NCBI GenBank assembly: GCA_964440095.1
Contig: CAYTPZ010000004.1
Span: 43,559-107,558, forward strand
DNA: 64,000 nt
Source: JACNKJ01 sp964440095
Lineage (GTDB): Bacteria; Krumholzibacteriota; Krumholzibacteriia; JACNKJ01
Direction of reading: 5' to 3'
Shown here: positions 44,801-51,635 of the stretch, one piece after another
Numbering within the stretch: the first letter of the stretch is position 1
Layout: each line of letters begins with the position of its first letter
Translations under genes and position numbers: made by a program
The notes under the pieces: model-generated
The model's input: the letters and a program-made list of their open reading frames with translations, nothing else
The model's database searches: none
What the model was told of the DNA's origin: nothing

Positions 44801-46806
44801 AGAGCAGCGCCGTGGCCTGCTACGTGACCGCGGTGGATCGTGGGGGCATGGAAAGCGCGCCGAGCGAGATCCTCTACACCTCTACCAATCCGGCACAGAA
44901 TGCGGGTTTCCCCCAGGAGCTCCAAGCCAACTGCACAAGTTCCCTTGCTGTGGGAAACATCAGTTCCACCGGCGGTTTGGAAATCGTAACCGGCGCCAAC
45001 AACGATTTCATCTATGCCTTCAACTGGACAGGCCAGGAAATTTTAGATGGCGACGGCAGCGCGCAAACTCCGGGTATCTTTACCACCGAAGCCCTCGATA
45101 TCGTGGGTGCCGTCACCTTGCTGCCGATTCTGGACAATGGCTTTTCTCAGATCGTCGTGGCTTCCCGCGGTCAGAATGCGTCCAATGAAACCACAGGTCT
45201 GGTGGGTATTCACGTTTTCGATGGAAACGGCGAAGAGCTACCAGGCTGGCCTCAGCAGACAAGCAACTGGATCTGGTCCAATGTGGCCGGTGCCGATCTG
45301 GACGGCGATGGTGACACTGAAATTGTAGCCGTGGATATCTCAGGCTACCTCTATGCCTTCCATCACGATGGTACCGAGCTGCGCGACGGCGATAGCAACC
45401 CCGGCACAACCGGCGTTTTCAAGTCGGGTATGGGAAGCTGGAATCAGTGCAGTCCGGCTCTCTGCGATTTAGACGGCGACCCTGGCGCTGAGATCCTGAT
45501 CACAGATTCCGACGGCGTGCTTCACGTATTCAAGAGCGACGGAAGTGAGATCGACGGCTTCCCGCTTCTCCCCGAAGGTGGGGGCTGCCTGACCAAGACA
45601 CCCATCCTCGTCGCCGATCTCGATGGCGATGAATCTTCCGAAATCATCGTGCTGGGTGAATGGGATCGACTCTTCGTCTTCACCGCGGCGGGTGAAAACT
45701 TCGGCAGTTTCCCCATCAGTTTCACCAGCGAGCATCCCTATGATCCCGGTCCGGGGCCGGCGCCCTGCAATATCGACGGCGACAGCGACCTGGAATTGTT
45801 CGTGGTGGAGAACCTCCAATACTCCCTCCTCTGCGAACTGCATCTCATGGATCATAACGGCAACGATCTTCCGGGTTGGCCCATCGAATTGCATACTTCG
45901 GCCTACGCGAGTCCCCTGGTGGGCGACGTGGACGGCGATGGCCAACTGGAGTTCGTGCTGGGCTGCGAAAACGGTCTCATCTACGGCTTCAATGAAGATG
46001 GAAGCGTTCAAGCGGGCTTCCCCATCAACGTGGGGGGCGAGGTACGCGGTACGCCTGCGCTGGTCGATCTGGATCAGGACGGCGATGTGGAACTGGTGAG
46101 CTCCACTTTCAACAAGCTGCTATATGTCTGGGATTTCGCGGGCGCCTGGAGCGAGGCTTCATTCCCCTGGCCCACCAATGCGGGCAATTATCGTCGCACC
46201 GGTTGCTACGGTGATTGGGATAACGTGCCCGTGTTGCTTGAAGGTCTAAGCGTGATGCCCTCCGACCGCTCCGTGCATCTGGAATGGAGTTCGGATAGCC
46301 CTGAGCTGCGCAGTTGGAGTCTGGAGCGTCAGCGTTGGTCGGATGATAGTCAGTGGAACGATGCCGTCTTCGCTTTCGACGACATGAGTTTCGCTAACGG
46401 TGACGTAGTCTGGGATGACAATAACCTGGAACCCGGTGCGCGCTATCGCTACACCGCCGTGGCGAATTTGCTGACCGGTGGCGAAGAACGTTTCCCCTTG
46501 GGCTCGGTGGATCTGCCTCCTGCAGCCTGGATCGACAAGCTGCATGGGGGGTACCCCAATCCCTTCAACCCGAGCACGACCCTGCGTTTCGAAATGGCCT
46601 CGGCGGGTGCGGCTCGCCTTGAGGTCTACTCCATCGACGGGCGGCGCCTGCGCACTCTGGTCGATGAGCAATTGGAGGCCGGGCTCCACGAACGGGTCTG
46701 GGACGGTCGGGATAGCGCCGGACGCGCCATGGCCAGCGGCGTCTATTTCGCGCAGTTCAAGCGGCCCGGGCTTAGTGAGTCGAAGCGCTTAGTTCTGTTG
46801 AAGTAA
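41893..46806 (+). CDS. Exported gingipain-family (C25) cysteine peptidase with FG-GAP repeats and C-terminal sorting domain
   Basis: 1637 aa. Signal peptide at 1-21 (KKILPILLALMLSAGAAIGA). The C25 catalytic domain lies at about residues 195-580: PELLVGRIPVSSLVDAQGVV, the catalytic His in HNGHG (His448), the nucleophile in MNCTS (Cys482), then GGAASVFGTTRESFPAFTGS. Ig/CARDB-like domains follow to ~1000, then about six FG-GAP/VCBS calcium-type repeats (DLDGDGDTEIVAVD, DLDGDPGAEILITD, DVDGDGQLEFVLG). The end is a sorting domain: YPNPFNPSTTLRFEMA, LEVYSIDGRRLRTLVDE, ASGVYFAQF, LVLLK. An 18-nt gap with AAGGGA separates it from the GT-C gene. It is probably exported and anchored by a T9SS-like route, although no T9SS genes are visible here. 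Confidence 0.88.
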   Translation: MKKILPILLALMLSAGAAIGAQWTQHERLHARELQWTSDDPSAALEFPGSVVLEGTGNRALPGRFIRVPLPLGERLADFSYRLSEGREVSTSHLPGRISAERREDGLLQDDPGLAQGELILVGQASRRGQREALFYWRPLSVEGDRLLLHDEIKLTLISEIDPNPPLQILRNDRDEYSCVFRVGDRPSTGDSPVDAVIITNEEMAPAFQVLADWHMERGSRCVVRTIEWIVQNYPAGADIAETIRFFLQDAYQLWGLQSVLVGGDTTDIPVRYFSYQRWEGGEKVIEPVPNDLYFSCLDGNWNEDGDQYWAEAPFSGAPGDNTDVLPELLVGRIPVSSLVDAQGVVDKIIAYRESPPAVFQDKMLFLAEVLFPANWPQDPDSVVFTDGARYATDIIDDFMSEEMEATCLFQNYVDPLWAPYNPQPETVASSLAAMETGNFAFVDHNGHGYRYNMSVGDGNVLTSHARGLTNENPFHITLMNCTSTAFDFDCLGEAYLRNPNGGAASVFGTTRESFPAFTGSYYDRFYELLFAGESRTGLIFDQIRQEHYMSALSEGLNRWTYFIVAYLGDPLLDLWAGDAIEYSVTAPASVNRGPVQVDVHVDAQGGGPVEGVHVTLLKGDEVWVTGLSDAAGEVSFNIQPASEGEIQVVVWGRNGVMHRSTIAVNASSGTYAAITGWSLDDNDIFDPLNDEDGLGEAGERLRLSLEVSNLGDTGLLGTQLDIASLDPSLLVSVSHEDLGAIAAGGSRTSTDLEILPSMDLDDGQRLPLLVTLSAPGQDARVDTLHIEFAAPDPIVSDWTLSDALPHGNGNGVLEAGESFLAIPRLVNLGHGDCSGMEICLHKIGVGVTLADSLDLVPNLELLESGVPDPGFLLTLDDPAIDNFAWLEITDHMGRSWNDTLDFLPPAAPSQPVAQVSDLATRVVMVWEPGLEDDLQGYHVYFSLDERVGFERYTQQVIEHARADLDGLPESSAVACYVTAVDRGGMESAPSEILYTSTNPAQNAGFPQELQANCTSSLAVGNISSTGGLEIVTGANNDFIYAFNWTGQEILDGDGSAQTPGIFTTEALDIVGAVTLLPILDNGFSQIVVASRGQNASNETTGLVGIHVFDGNGEELPGWPQQTSNWIWSNVAGADLDGDGDTEIVAVDISGYLYAFHHDGTELRDGDSNPGTTGVFKSGMGSWNQCSPALCDLDGDPGAEILITDSDGVLHVFKSDGSEIDGFPLLPEGGGCLTKTPILVADLDGDESSEIIVLGEWDRLFVFTAAGENFGSFPISFTSEHPYDPGPGPAPCNIDGDSDLELFVVENLQYSLLCELHLMDHNGNDLPGWPIELHTSAYASPLVGDVDGDGQLEFVLGCENGLIYGFNEDGSVQAGFPINVGGEVRGTPALVDLDQDGDVELVSSTFNKLLYVWDFAGAWSEASFPWPTNAGNYRRTGCYGDWDNVPVLLEGLSVMPSDRSVHLEWSSDSPELRSWSLERQRWSDDSQWNDAVFAFDDMSFANGDVVWDDNNLEPGARYRYTAVANLLTGGEERFPLGSVDLPPAAWIDKLHGGYPNPFNPSTTLRFEMASAGAARLEVYSIDGRRLRTLVDEQLEAGLHERVWDGRDSAGRAMASGVYFAQFKRPGLSESKRLVLLK

Positions 46807-46811
46807 ACGCC

Positions 46812-46874
46812 GAGGCCCCCAAGCACTCTCTGACCGCAGCTGCGAAAGTCGGTCCGAGAGTGCTTGGGGGCCTC
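46812..46874. terminator. Long inverted repeat after the peptidase gene, probable bidirectional transcription end
   Basis: GAGGCCCCCAAGCACTCTC (46812-46830) pairs perfectly with GAGAGTGCTTGGGGGCCTC (46856-46874); inside, GACCG pairs with CGGTC after one mismatch. That makes a hairpin of about 24 bp with a short loop. No T-run follows, so it may stop transcription by Rho or protect the 3' end rather than act as a classical intrinsic terminator. Confidence 0.6.
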
Positions 46875-47091
46875 TGCATCTATCTCAATGGAAGCGACGC
46901 ATTGTCCATCCGGGTGGACTTTCTCAACTCAAAGCGAAGTGGCCTGCGCAAGCCCCTCTCTGGGGGGCGAAGTGGGGAATGGACGAAGGCTCAATCACGA
47001 GGCCCATCCGAGCTCCCATATCAAAGCCATCGCACTAACCTTAAGCAACACAATCACCTAGAACTTTTCTACTCCTTTAAACAAAAGGGTG
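46875..47091. other. Intergenic stretch with no gene recognised
   Basis: About 220 bases between the long hairpin and the mraZ promoter. Short open frames here lack a ribosome site and any family match. The only notable element is the palindromic 19-mer at 46904-46922. A small GCCCC/GGGGGC hairpin lies at about 46953-46969 without a T-run. No tRNA or other RNA gene is seen. Confidence 0.5.
46904..46922. repeat. 19-nt palindromic element, copy 1
   Basis: GTCCATCCGGGTGGACTTT matches the element at 63597-63615 at 18 of 19 positions. The one difference turns a C-G pair into a T-G pair, so the inverted-repeat structure (GTCCA/TGGAC arms) is kept. Confidence 0.5.
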
Positions 47092-47120
47092 TTGACTTGG
47101 TGGATCGTGGGGGATAAGGT
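47092..47120 (+). promoter_or_regulatory. Candidate promoter of the dcw cluster
   Basis: TTGACT at 47092-47097 and TAAGGT at 47115-47120 with a 17-nt spacer; GATAAG at 47113-47118 is an alternative -10. It is followed by MraZ-box-like repeats and lies about 75 nt before mraZ. Confidence 0.4.
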
Positions 47121-47143
47121 CGCGATGTGGGGCAAAGTGGGGG
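47107..47143 (+). promoter_or_regulatory. Likely MraZ operator: GTGGGG direct repeats
   Basis: GTGGGG occurs at 47107, 47127 and 47137, so the copies fall on a 10-bp period with the one at 47117 missing. MraZ binds TGGGN repeats separated by 5 bp upstream of its own gene in E. coli and other bacteria. The repeats overlap the candidate -10 region, as expected for autoregulation. Confidence 0.55.
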
Positions 47144-47192
47144 GAGAGCCACTGAGGACCCACTTCTGAAGCGGAAGCAATGAAAGGCAAGC

Positions 47193-47624
47193 ATGGGCCC
47201 CCTTTACGGCAATTACTCCTGCAAGGTCGACGAGAAGGGGCGATTTAACATCCCCGCCCGCTTCCGGCGTGAGTTCGGCGTCGAGGGCGGGGAGTCTTTT
47301 GTCGTCACCAAGGGACCAGCCGGTTGCTTACTGCTTTATGCCCCGGAGGGCTGGAAGGCCTTCCAGGAGAAACTCATGAATCTGCCGGCGGGCGAGGACA
47401 AGGACGACACCATTCGCTTCTACAGCAGCAATTCAAGGCTACTGAACCTCGATAAGCAGGGGCGAGTGGGTATTCCCAAGGAATACCTCGCAGAGTACGG
47501 CATCGACAAAGAAGCGGCCTTGGTGGGCCTCTTCGACAGAGTCGAGGTCTGGAATCCCACAGACTTCGATAAGCGTCTTACGGGCGCCGTGGAAACCGTC
47601 CGTAAGATGCAGCATCTGCTCTAA
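47193..47624 (+). CDS. mraZ: Transcriptional regulator MraZ
   Basis: 143 aa, standard length. Two tandem AbrB-like halves, each with the DXXXR signature: CKVDEKGRFNIPARFRREFG (around residue 15) and LDKQGRVGIPKEYLAEYG (around residue 95). Start sequence MGPLYGNYSCKVDEKGRF matches the family. MraZ represses or tunes the dcw operon and is nearly always its first gene. A weak ribosome site (AAAGG) lies 7 nt upstream. Confidence 0.95.
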   Translation: MGPLYGNYSCKVDEKGRFNIPARFRREFGVEGGESFVVTKGPAGCLLLYAPEGWKAFQEKLMNLPAGEDKDDTIRFYSSNSRLLNLDKQGRVGIPKEYLAEYGIDKEAALVGLFDRVEVWNPTDFDKRLTGAVETVRKMQHLL

Positions 47625-47721
47625 GCCCACCTCTGGCCGGCAGGGTTTGCTCATCGACGCAGGCCCGGCCGCCGGCCTCCCGGGTTGATTGGTTTAGGGA
47701 CGAAAAAGAAAGAGTTATGCG

Positions 47722-48120
47722 ATGACACTGTTGGCGGATGGATGGCGAGACCCGATTACCCTCAGACCGATCGCGGAATGGGACAGCCGTCTGGAGAGCG
47801 AAATCGAATCGGAAATCCTCGGTATGATGACCGACGGAAGCCGCGATTTCGTCATCGATCTGAGCGCCGTGACGCACATCAAGTTCAGCGTCCTGCCCGA
47901 TCTGATGGGATTCCACCGACAGCTTCGCGCCTTGGGCGGGAGCCTGGCCCTGCAGGGGCCTAGCCCGTACTTGCTCAACGTACTGGCGGCGGGAGACGTC
48001 CCCGGGACCATCCCGATCTACCCTTCAGAGGCTTGTGCGGCACTGGGTACGGACGCCGCTTCCGCCGCCACATTATTTTCGCAAGAGGGTGAGAGAGAAC
48101 GGACGGGGCTCGGCGTCTAA
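47722..48120 (+). CDS. STAS-domain protein (anti-sigma factor antagonist-like) inside the dcw cluster
   Basis: 132 aa, a single STAS fold: SRDFVIDLSAVTHIKFSVLP is strand 3 and the switch helix, followed by FHRQLRALGGSLALQGPSPY, as in SpoIIAA/RsbV. The usual DSSGLG switch reads KFSVLP; Ser56 aligns with the phosphorylated serine, while the preceding Asp-Ser and the glycine are lost. It lies 97 nt after mraZ and 45 nt before rsmH on the same strand, where no gene normally sits. No anti-sigma kinase is nearby. It may sense or bind a partner in a division- or wall-linked regulatory circuit; that is inference. Confidence 0.75.
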   Translation: MTLLADGWRDPITLRPIAEWDSRLESEIESEILGMMTDGSRDFVIDLSAVTHIKFSVLPDLMGFHRQLRALGGSLALQGPSPYLLNVLAAGDVPGTIPIYPSEACAALGTDAASAATLFSQEGERERTGLGV

Positions 48121-48145
48121 GCGCCGGGGTCCGTCCGCACCTTTT
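48101..48145 (+). terminator. Hairpin with short T-run at the end of the STAS gene, possible attenuator
   Basis: GGACGG (48101-48106) pairs with CCGTCC (48131-48136) and CGGCG (48111-48115) with CGCCG (48122-48126) around a 6-nt loop holding the TAA stop. TTTT follows at 48142-48145, five bases after the stem. It may reduce read-through into rsmH. The spacing to the T-run is poor, so the call is tentative. Confidence 0.35.
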
Positions 48146-48165
48146 CCGGTTAAAGAGGGACAAAC

Positions 48166-49089
48166 ATGCATCATCGGCCCGTCCTTCTCGAGGAAGTCAC
48201 TGAACTTCTTCTGCAGGGTGGTCCGGGAAGCTATTTCGACGGCACACTTGGAGCGGGCGGCCACAGCGCTCACCTGCTCGAGTCACTGCCCGAGGCCCGC
48301 GTGATCGGCGTTGATCGCGATCCATCGGCCCTCGACCTGGCCCGCGACCGGCTCTCCCCATTTTCCGACCGGGTCAATTTTGTTCCCGGCAACTTTGCGG
48401 ATCGACTCGCGGAAGTGCGGGAGCTGGCTCCCGAAGGACTCAGAGGCGTGCTACTGGATTTGGGGTTGAGTTCCATGCAAATCGACCAGGCAGATCGCGG
48501 CTTCGCCTACATGCAGGACGGCCCCCTGGATATGCGCATGGATCCCACACTTCCCGAAAGCGCCGGCGATCTCATTTCCCGACTCGATGAAGAAGGACTT
48601 CGCCACCTGCTGGGGGAGTTCGGCGAAGTTCGCCGCGCAGGTCGCGTGTCGTCGGCCATCCTATCCGCTCGCGAGCGCGGTGAACTCAGCAACATGTCCG
48701 GACTGCGCAATGCCGTTCGCAAGGCCGTGGGGGAGCGCGACCACATCTCCGAATTGGCTCGTGCGAGCCAGGCCTTGCGTATCGCCGTGAATCGCGAACT
48801 GGAAGCCCTGGATCAGGCTCTGGCTGCACTGCCCGAAGCCCTGGGCCATGGCGGCATCGCGGTCTTCCTCAGCTACCACTCCCTGGAAGACCGCCGCGTG
48901 AAGCAGTTCTTCGCGCGGGAAAGCCGCGACTGTCTTTGTCCCCCGGAATTGCCTGTCTGCAACTGCGGGCACAAGAGAAGTTTCGACATGATGTTCACCG
49001 GCGCCCGGCGACCCAGTGACGCCGAGAGCAAATCGAATCCCAGAGCACGCAGCGCCCGATTGCGCGCCGCCAGGAGGATTTCGGCATGA
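48166..49089 (+). CDS. rsmH: 16S rRNA (cytosine-1402-N4)-methyltransferase RsmH
   Basis: 307 aa. It methylates N4 of C1402 in the ribosomal P site. Opening HHRPVLLEEVTELLLQGGPG, SAM motif FDGTLGAGGHSAHLLE, VIGVDRDPSALDLA, then GVLLDLGLSSMQIDQADRGF, RTSSAI-type region as GRVSSAILSARERGELS, and the C-terminal FLSYHSLEDRRVKQFF and CPPELPVCNCG. AGAGGGA precedes the ATG. The stop overlaps the ftsL-position gene (ATGA). Confidence 0.97.
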   Translation: MHHRPVLLEEVTELLLQGGPGSYFDGTLGAGGHSAHLLESLPEARVIGVDRDPSALDLARDRLSPFSDRVNFVPGNFADRLAEVRELAPEGLRGVLLDLGLSSMQIDQADRGFAYMQDGPLDMRMDPTLPESAGDLISRLDEEGLRHLLGEFGEVRRAGRVSSAILSARERGELSNMSGLRNAVRKAVGERDHISELARASQALRIAVNRELEALDQALAALPEALGHGGIAVFLSYHSLEDRRVKQFFARESRDCLCPPELPVCNCGHKRSFDMMFTGARRPSDAESKSNPRARSARLRAARRISA

Positions 49090-49529
49090 AGAGCCAGAGC
49101 CCCTCACGTATCGTTCGCAGCTGGAATCCTTCGTCGAGAAAGGGAGAGGGGGCCGCGGGCCCCGATCTTTTGCGCCGTCGTGAAATCTGGTTCGTGGCCG
49201 TGCTGGTTCTGCTCGTACTGCTCCTGCTCATCTGGCAACAGAATCGCACCTGGAATCTCACCCACGATTTGGCAGCCCTGGAAGAGGAGCAACTGGCCAT
49301 GCAGAGTCGCGTGCGTGTGCTGGGCACCCAGGTGGCCGAGAAGCGCCAGCCCGATTTTATCATGGCGGGCCTTCTTCCCAATGAAAACCCTTCGCTGGAT
49401 CTGGCCGATCGTTATATGGTGGCGGCAGGTTCCCGTCGTGGCAGCACAGGTCCTGTGGTGCGTTACGAGGCTTGGCTGGCGAGTTTGGGAATCACCGTAC
49501 CCAGCGCACTCGCAGCATCCACCCGTTGA
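49086..49529 (+). CDS. FtsL-position bitopic membrane protein
   Basis: 147 aa. A basic cytoplasmic tail of ~33 residues, one membrane helix at about 35-50 (WFVAVLVLLVLLLLIW), and a periplasmic helix with coiled-coil character (LTHDLAALEEEQLAMQSRVR). Topology and position between rsmH and ftsI are those of FtsL, which bridges FtsB/FtsQ and the FtsW-FtsI synthase. FtsL proteins are poorly conserved, so the name rests on place and shape. The last ~50 residues are an extension without a recognised motif. It overlaps rsmH by 4 nt (ATGA). Confidence 0.65.
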   Translation: MKSQSPSRIVRSWNPSSRKGEGAAGPDLLRRREIWFVAVLVLLVLLLLIWQQNRTWNLTHDLAALEEEQLAMQSRVRVLGTQVAEKRQPDFIMAGLLPNENPSLDLADRYMVAAGSRRGSTGPVVRYEAWLASLGITVPSALAASTR

Positions 49530-49553
49530 TCCCAGCCTGAAGGGGCCGTCTCC

Positions 49554-51635
49554 ATGTCTTCCTCTCCCCCCCATGGCCTGAAACTCCTGGGGGGGATCTT
49601 CTTTGCGCTGGCGCTCATCCTGGCCGGCCGCCTGATCCAATTGCAAATCCTCGATCATGATCTCTACGAACGCTGCGCCACTCGGCAGTGGGAGTGCAAG
49701 GTCTCCCTGCCCGCGCCTCGCGGGAACGTCTTCGATCGTCATGGCGTGCCCCTGGCCGTGAGTGATCAGAGCGCACGGGTGATCACCGATCCCCACTGGA
49801 TCCGCGCACTGCCCGAGGAAAAGCGCGAGGAAGTCACGCTTCTGCTCATGGATCTGCTGGGTAAAACCCGCTGGCGCGTCGAGCAGACGCTCAAGAGCAA
49901 AAAGCGATACGTGATTTTAGGCGAGGGGCTTCGCCTGGACCGCAGCCAGAAGGAAGCGCTGGAAAAGACCTGTGTCTTGAATCTGGAAATGGTGTCCGAG
50001 CGGCTCTATCCCCAGGGTCGCATCGGGGCGGCGCTCATCGGCTTCTTAGGCTCCGAGGGTCAGGGTGCTTCAGGGCTCGAACTATCCCTGGAAGGGATTT
50101 TGGCGGGCCGTCCCGGCGAAGCGCAGATTCAAACCGATGATCTCGGTCGCGCACGCGCCTCCGCGCGCAATCGCACCCTGCGCGAACCGCAGGAGGGCGG
50201 CGACGTCTACCTGACCCTCGATTTCAAGTTGCAGGCCTTGGTGGAGCGCGAACTGGAAGCGGTCGCCATCGAAAGCGAGGCCAAGGCCGGGAGCGCGGTG
50301 CTCATGGATCCATCCACCGGCGAAATTCTGGCTCTGGCCAGTTGGCCTGCGCCCGCCGCACGCGGCGGCAAGTACCAGGCCGACGAATGGAAGCTCCTGC
50401 CGCTTCAGGGTGTCTACGAACCGGGCTCTACCCTGAAGGCTGTGACGAGTATCGTCCTCATGGAGGAGGGGGGTGTGACCCTGGACACCCAGGTGGACGC
50501 GGAAGACGGCAGCGCCGAGATCGACGGATTCACCATTCGCGACGACAAGGCCCACCCGGGATGGCGCAGCTTCCGCGAGGCTTTCATTCTGTCCAGCAAC
50601 GTCTGCTTCGCCAAATTTTCCCAGCGCGTGAGCGAGGAAGCGCTCTTCGCTTCCCTTCGTGATCTGGGCTTCGGCAACATCTACGGCCTCGAGTATCCCG
50701 GTGAGCAATCAGGACGACTTCGCCCGGTGACCGCCTGGTCCGATCGCAGCAAACTCACACTCATTTTTGGACAGGAACTCAGCGCCACCCCCTTGCAGAT
50801 CACCTCGGCCATTGGAGCCGTGGCCGCCGGCGGCGAACTGTACAAGCCCTGGCTCATTCGCGCCTTGCAGAATGAGGACGAGGGTCTGCAGATTCGCGAA
50901 CCTGTCTTCCTGCGAAAGGTTTGCCGCAAGAAAACTGCAGGTCTCATTCGCGGTCTTTGCGGTGAAGTGGTGTTGCAAGGAACCGGCACCGCCGCGGCGG
51001 TGGACGGCCTGCCAGTTGGCGGCAAAACAGGTACAGCCCAAAAGTTCGACGAACAGGGCGTGATGCGAGGCAAGTACCTGGCCAGCTTCGTGGGCATGGT
51101 TCCCGTGGAAGAGCCACGCCTGGTTTTCGGTGTTTTCCTGGATGAACCTCGCATCGGCATGCATCATGGCGGGCAGAGCGCCGCGCCGGCCTTGGCGCGC
51201 ATGGTGCGCGGTATTGCCATCGCCACCGATTATCTTCCTTTGCCCGAGAGCGCCAGCGAGTCCATCGCGGCCATGCCCCAGGGCCCTCGCGTTCCGAGTT
51301 TTCTGGAAATGGATCCGGCCACCGCCGAGAACGAGGCCATGCGCGCGGGACTTCCATTGCTGCTTCGCGGGCGAGGCGATCGTGTGGTGGCGCAGGAGCC
51401 ATCCCCCGGCGCGCCTTTGCCGCCCGGTGAAAAACTTCGATTGCTGTTGGGGGCGGCACCGGGAGAAGTGCAGGAACCACCCGACCTCATGGGTCGTACC
51501 CTGCGCGACGCCCGTCGCAAGGCGCTGGAAAATGGTTATCGCCTGCGCCCAGAAGGTCGCGGTATCGTGGTCGAGCAGTTCGATCCCGAGGGCGGCACCA
51601 TTCGTGTGATTCTGGGAGAGAGGAAAAGAGGATGA
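49554..51635 (+). CDS. ftsI: Septal peptidoglycan transpeptidase FtsI/PBP3, with PASTA-like C-terminus
   Basis: 693 aa class B penicillin-binding protein. One membrane helix at ~10-28, then the PBP dimerisation region (PAPRGNVFDRHGVPLAVSDQ). The transpeptidase domain has the three active-site motifs STLK (Ser292, Lys295), SSN (347-349) and KTG (491-493). After ~570 come two PASTA-like segments (VPSFLEMDPATAENEAMRAG and EPPDLMGRTLRDARRKALEN), as in PBP2x/SpoVD types. It cross-links septal peptidoglycan with FtsW. AGGGG precedes the ATG; the stop overlaps murE (ATGA). Confidence 0.95.
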   Translation: MSSSPPHGLKLLGGIFFALALILAGRLIQLQILDHDLYERCATRQWECKVSLPAPRGNVFDRHGVPLAVSDQSARVITDPHWIRALPEEKREEVTLLLMDLLGKTRWRVEQTLKSKKRYVILGEGLRLDRSQKEALEKTCVLNLEMVSERLYPQGRIGAALIGFLGSEGQGASGLELSLEGILAGRPGEAQIQTDDLGRARASARNRTLREPQEGGDVYLTLDFKLQALVERELEAVAIESEAKAGSAVLMDPSTGEILALASWPAPAARGGKYQADEWKLLPLQGVYEPGSTLKAVTSIVLMEEGGVTLDTQVDAEDGSAEIDGFTIRDDKAHPGWRSFREAFILSSNVCFAKFSQRVSEEALFASLRDLGFGNIYGLEYPGEQSGRLRPVTAWSDRSKLTLIFGQELSATPLQITSAIGAVAAGGELYKPWLIRALQNEDEGLQIREPVFLRKVCRKKTAGLIRGLCGEVVLQGTGTAAAVDGLPVGGKTGTAQKFDEQGVMRGKYLASFVGMVPVEEPRLVFGVFLDEPRIGMHHGGQSAAPALARMVRGIAIATDYLPLPESASESIAAMPQGPRVPSFLEMDPATAENEAMRAGLPLLLRGRGDRVVAQEPSPGAPLPPGEKLRLLLGAAPGEVQEPPDLMGRTLRDARRKALENGYRLRPEGRGIVVEQFDPEGGTIRVILGERKRG

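Noticed and set aside
46962..46978. Two further TGGGG tracts as distal MraZ sites
   Set aside because: They are 12 bp apart, not on the 10-bp period, and about 115 bp or more upstream of the promoter; chance in a G-rich stretch is more likely.
46875..47192. Possible tRNA, small RNA or short coding gene in the gap before mraZ
   Set aside because: No tRNA arms or T-loop sequence, and the short open frames lack ribosome sites and homology signs.
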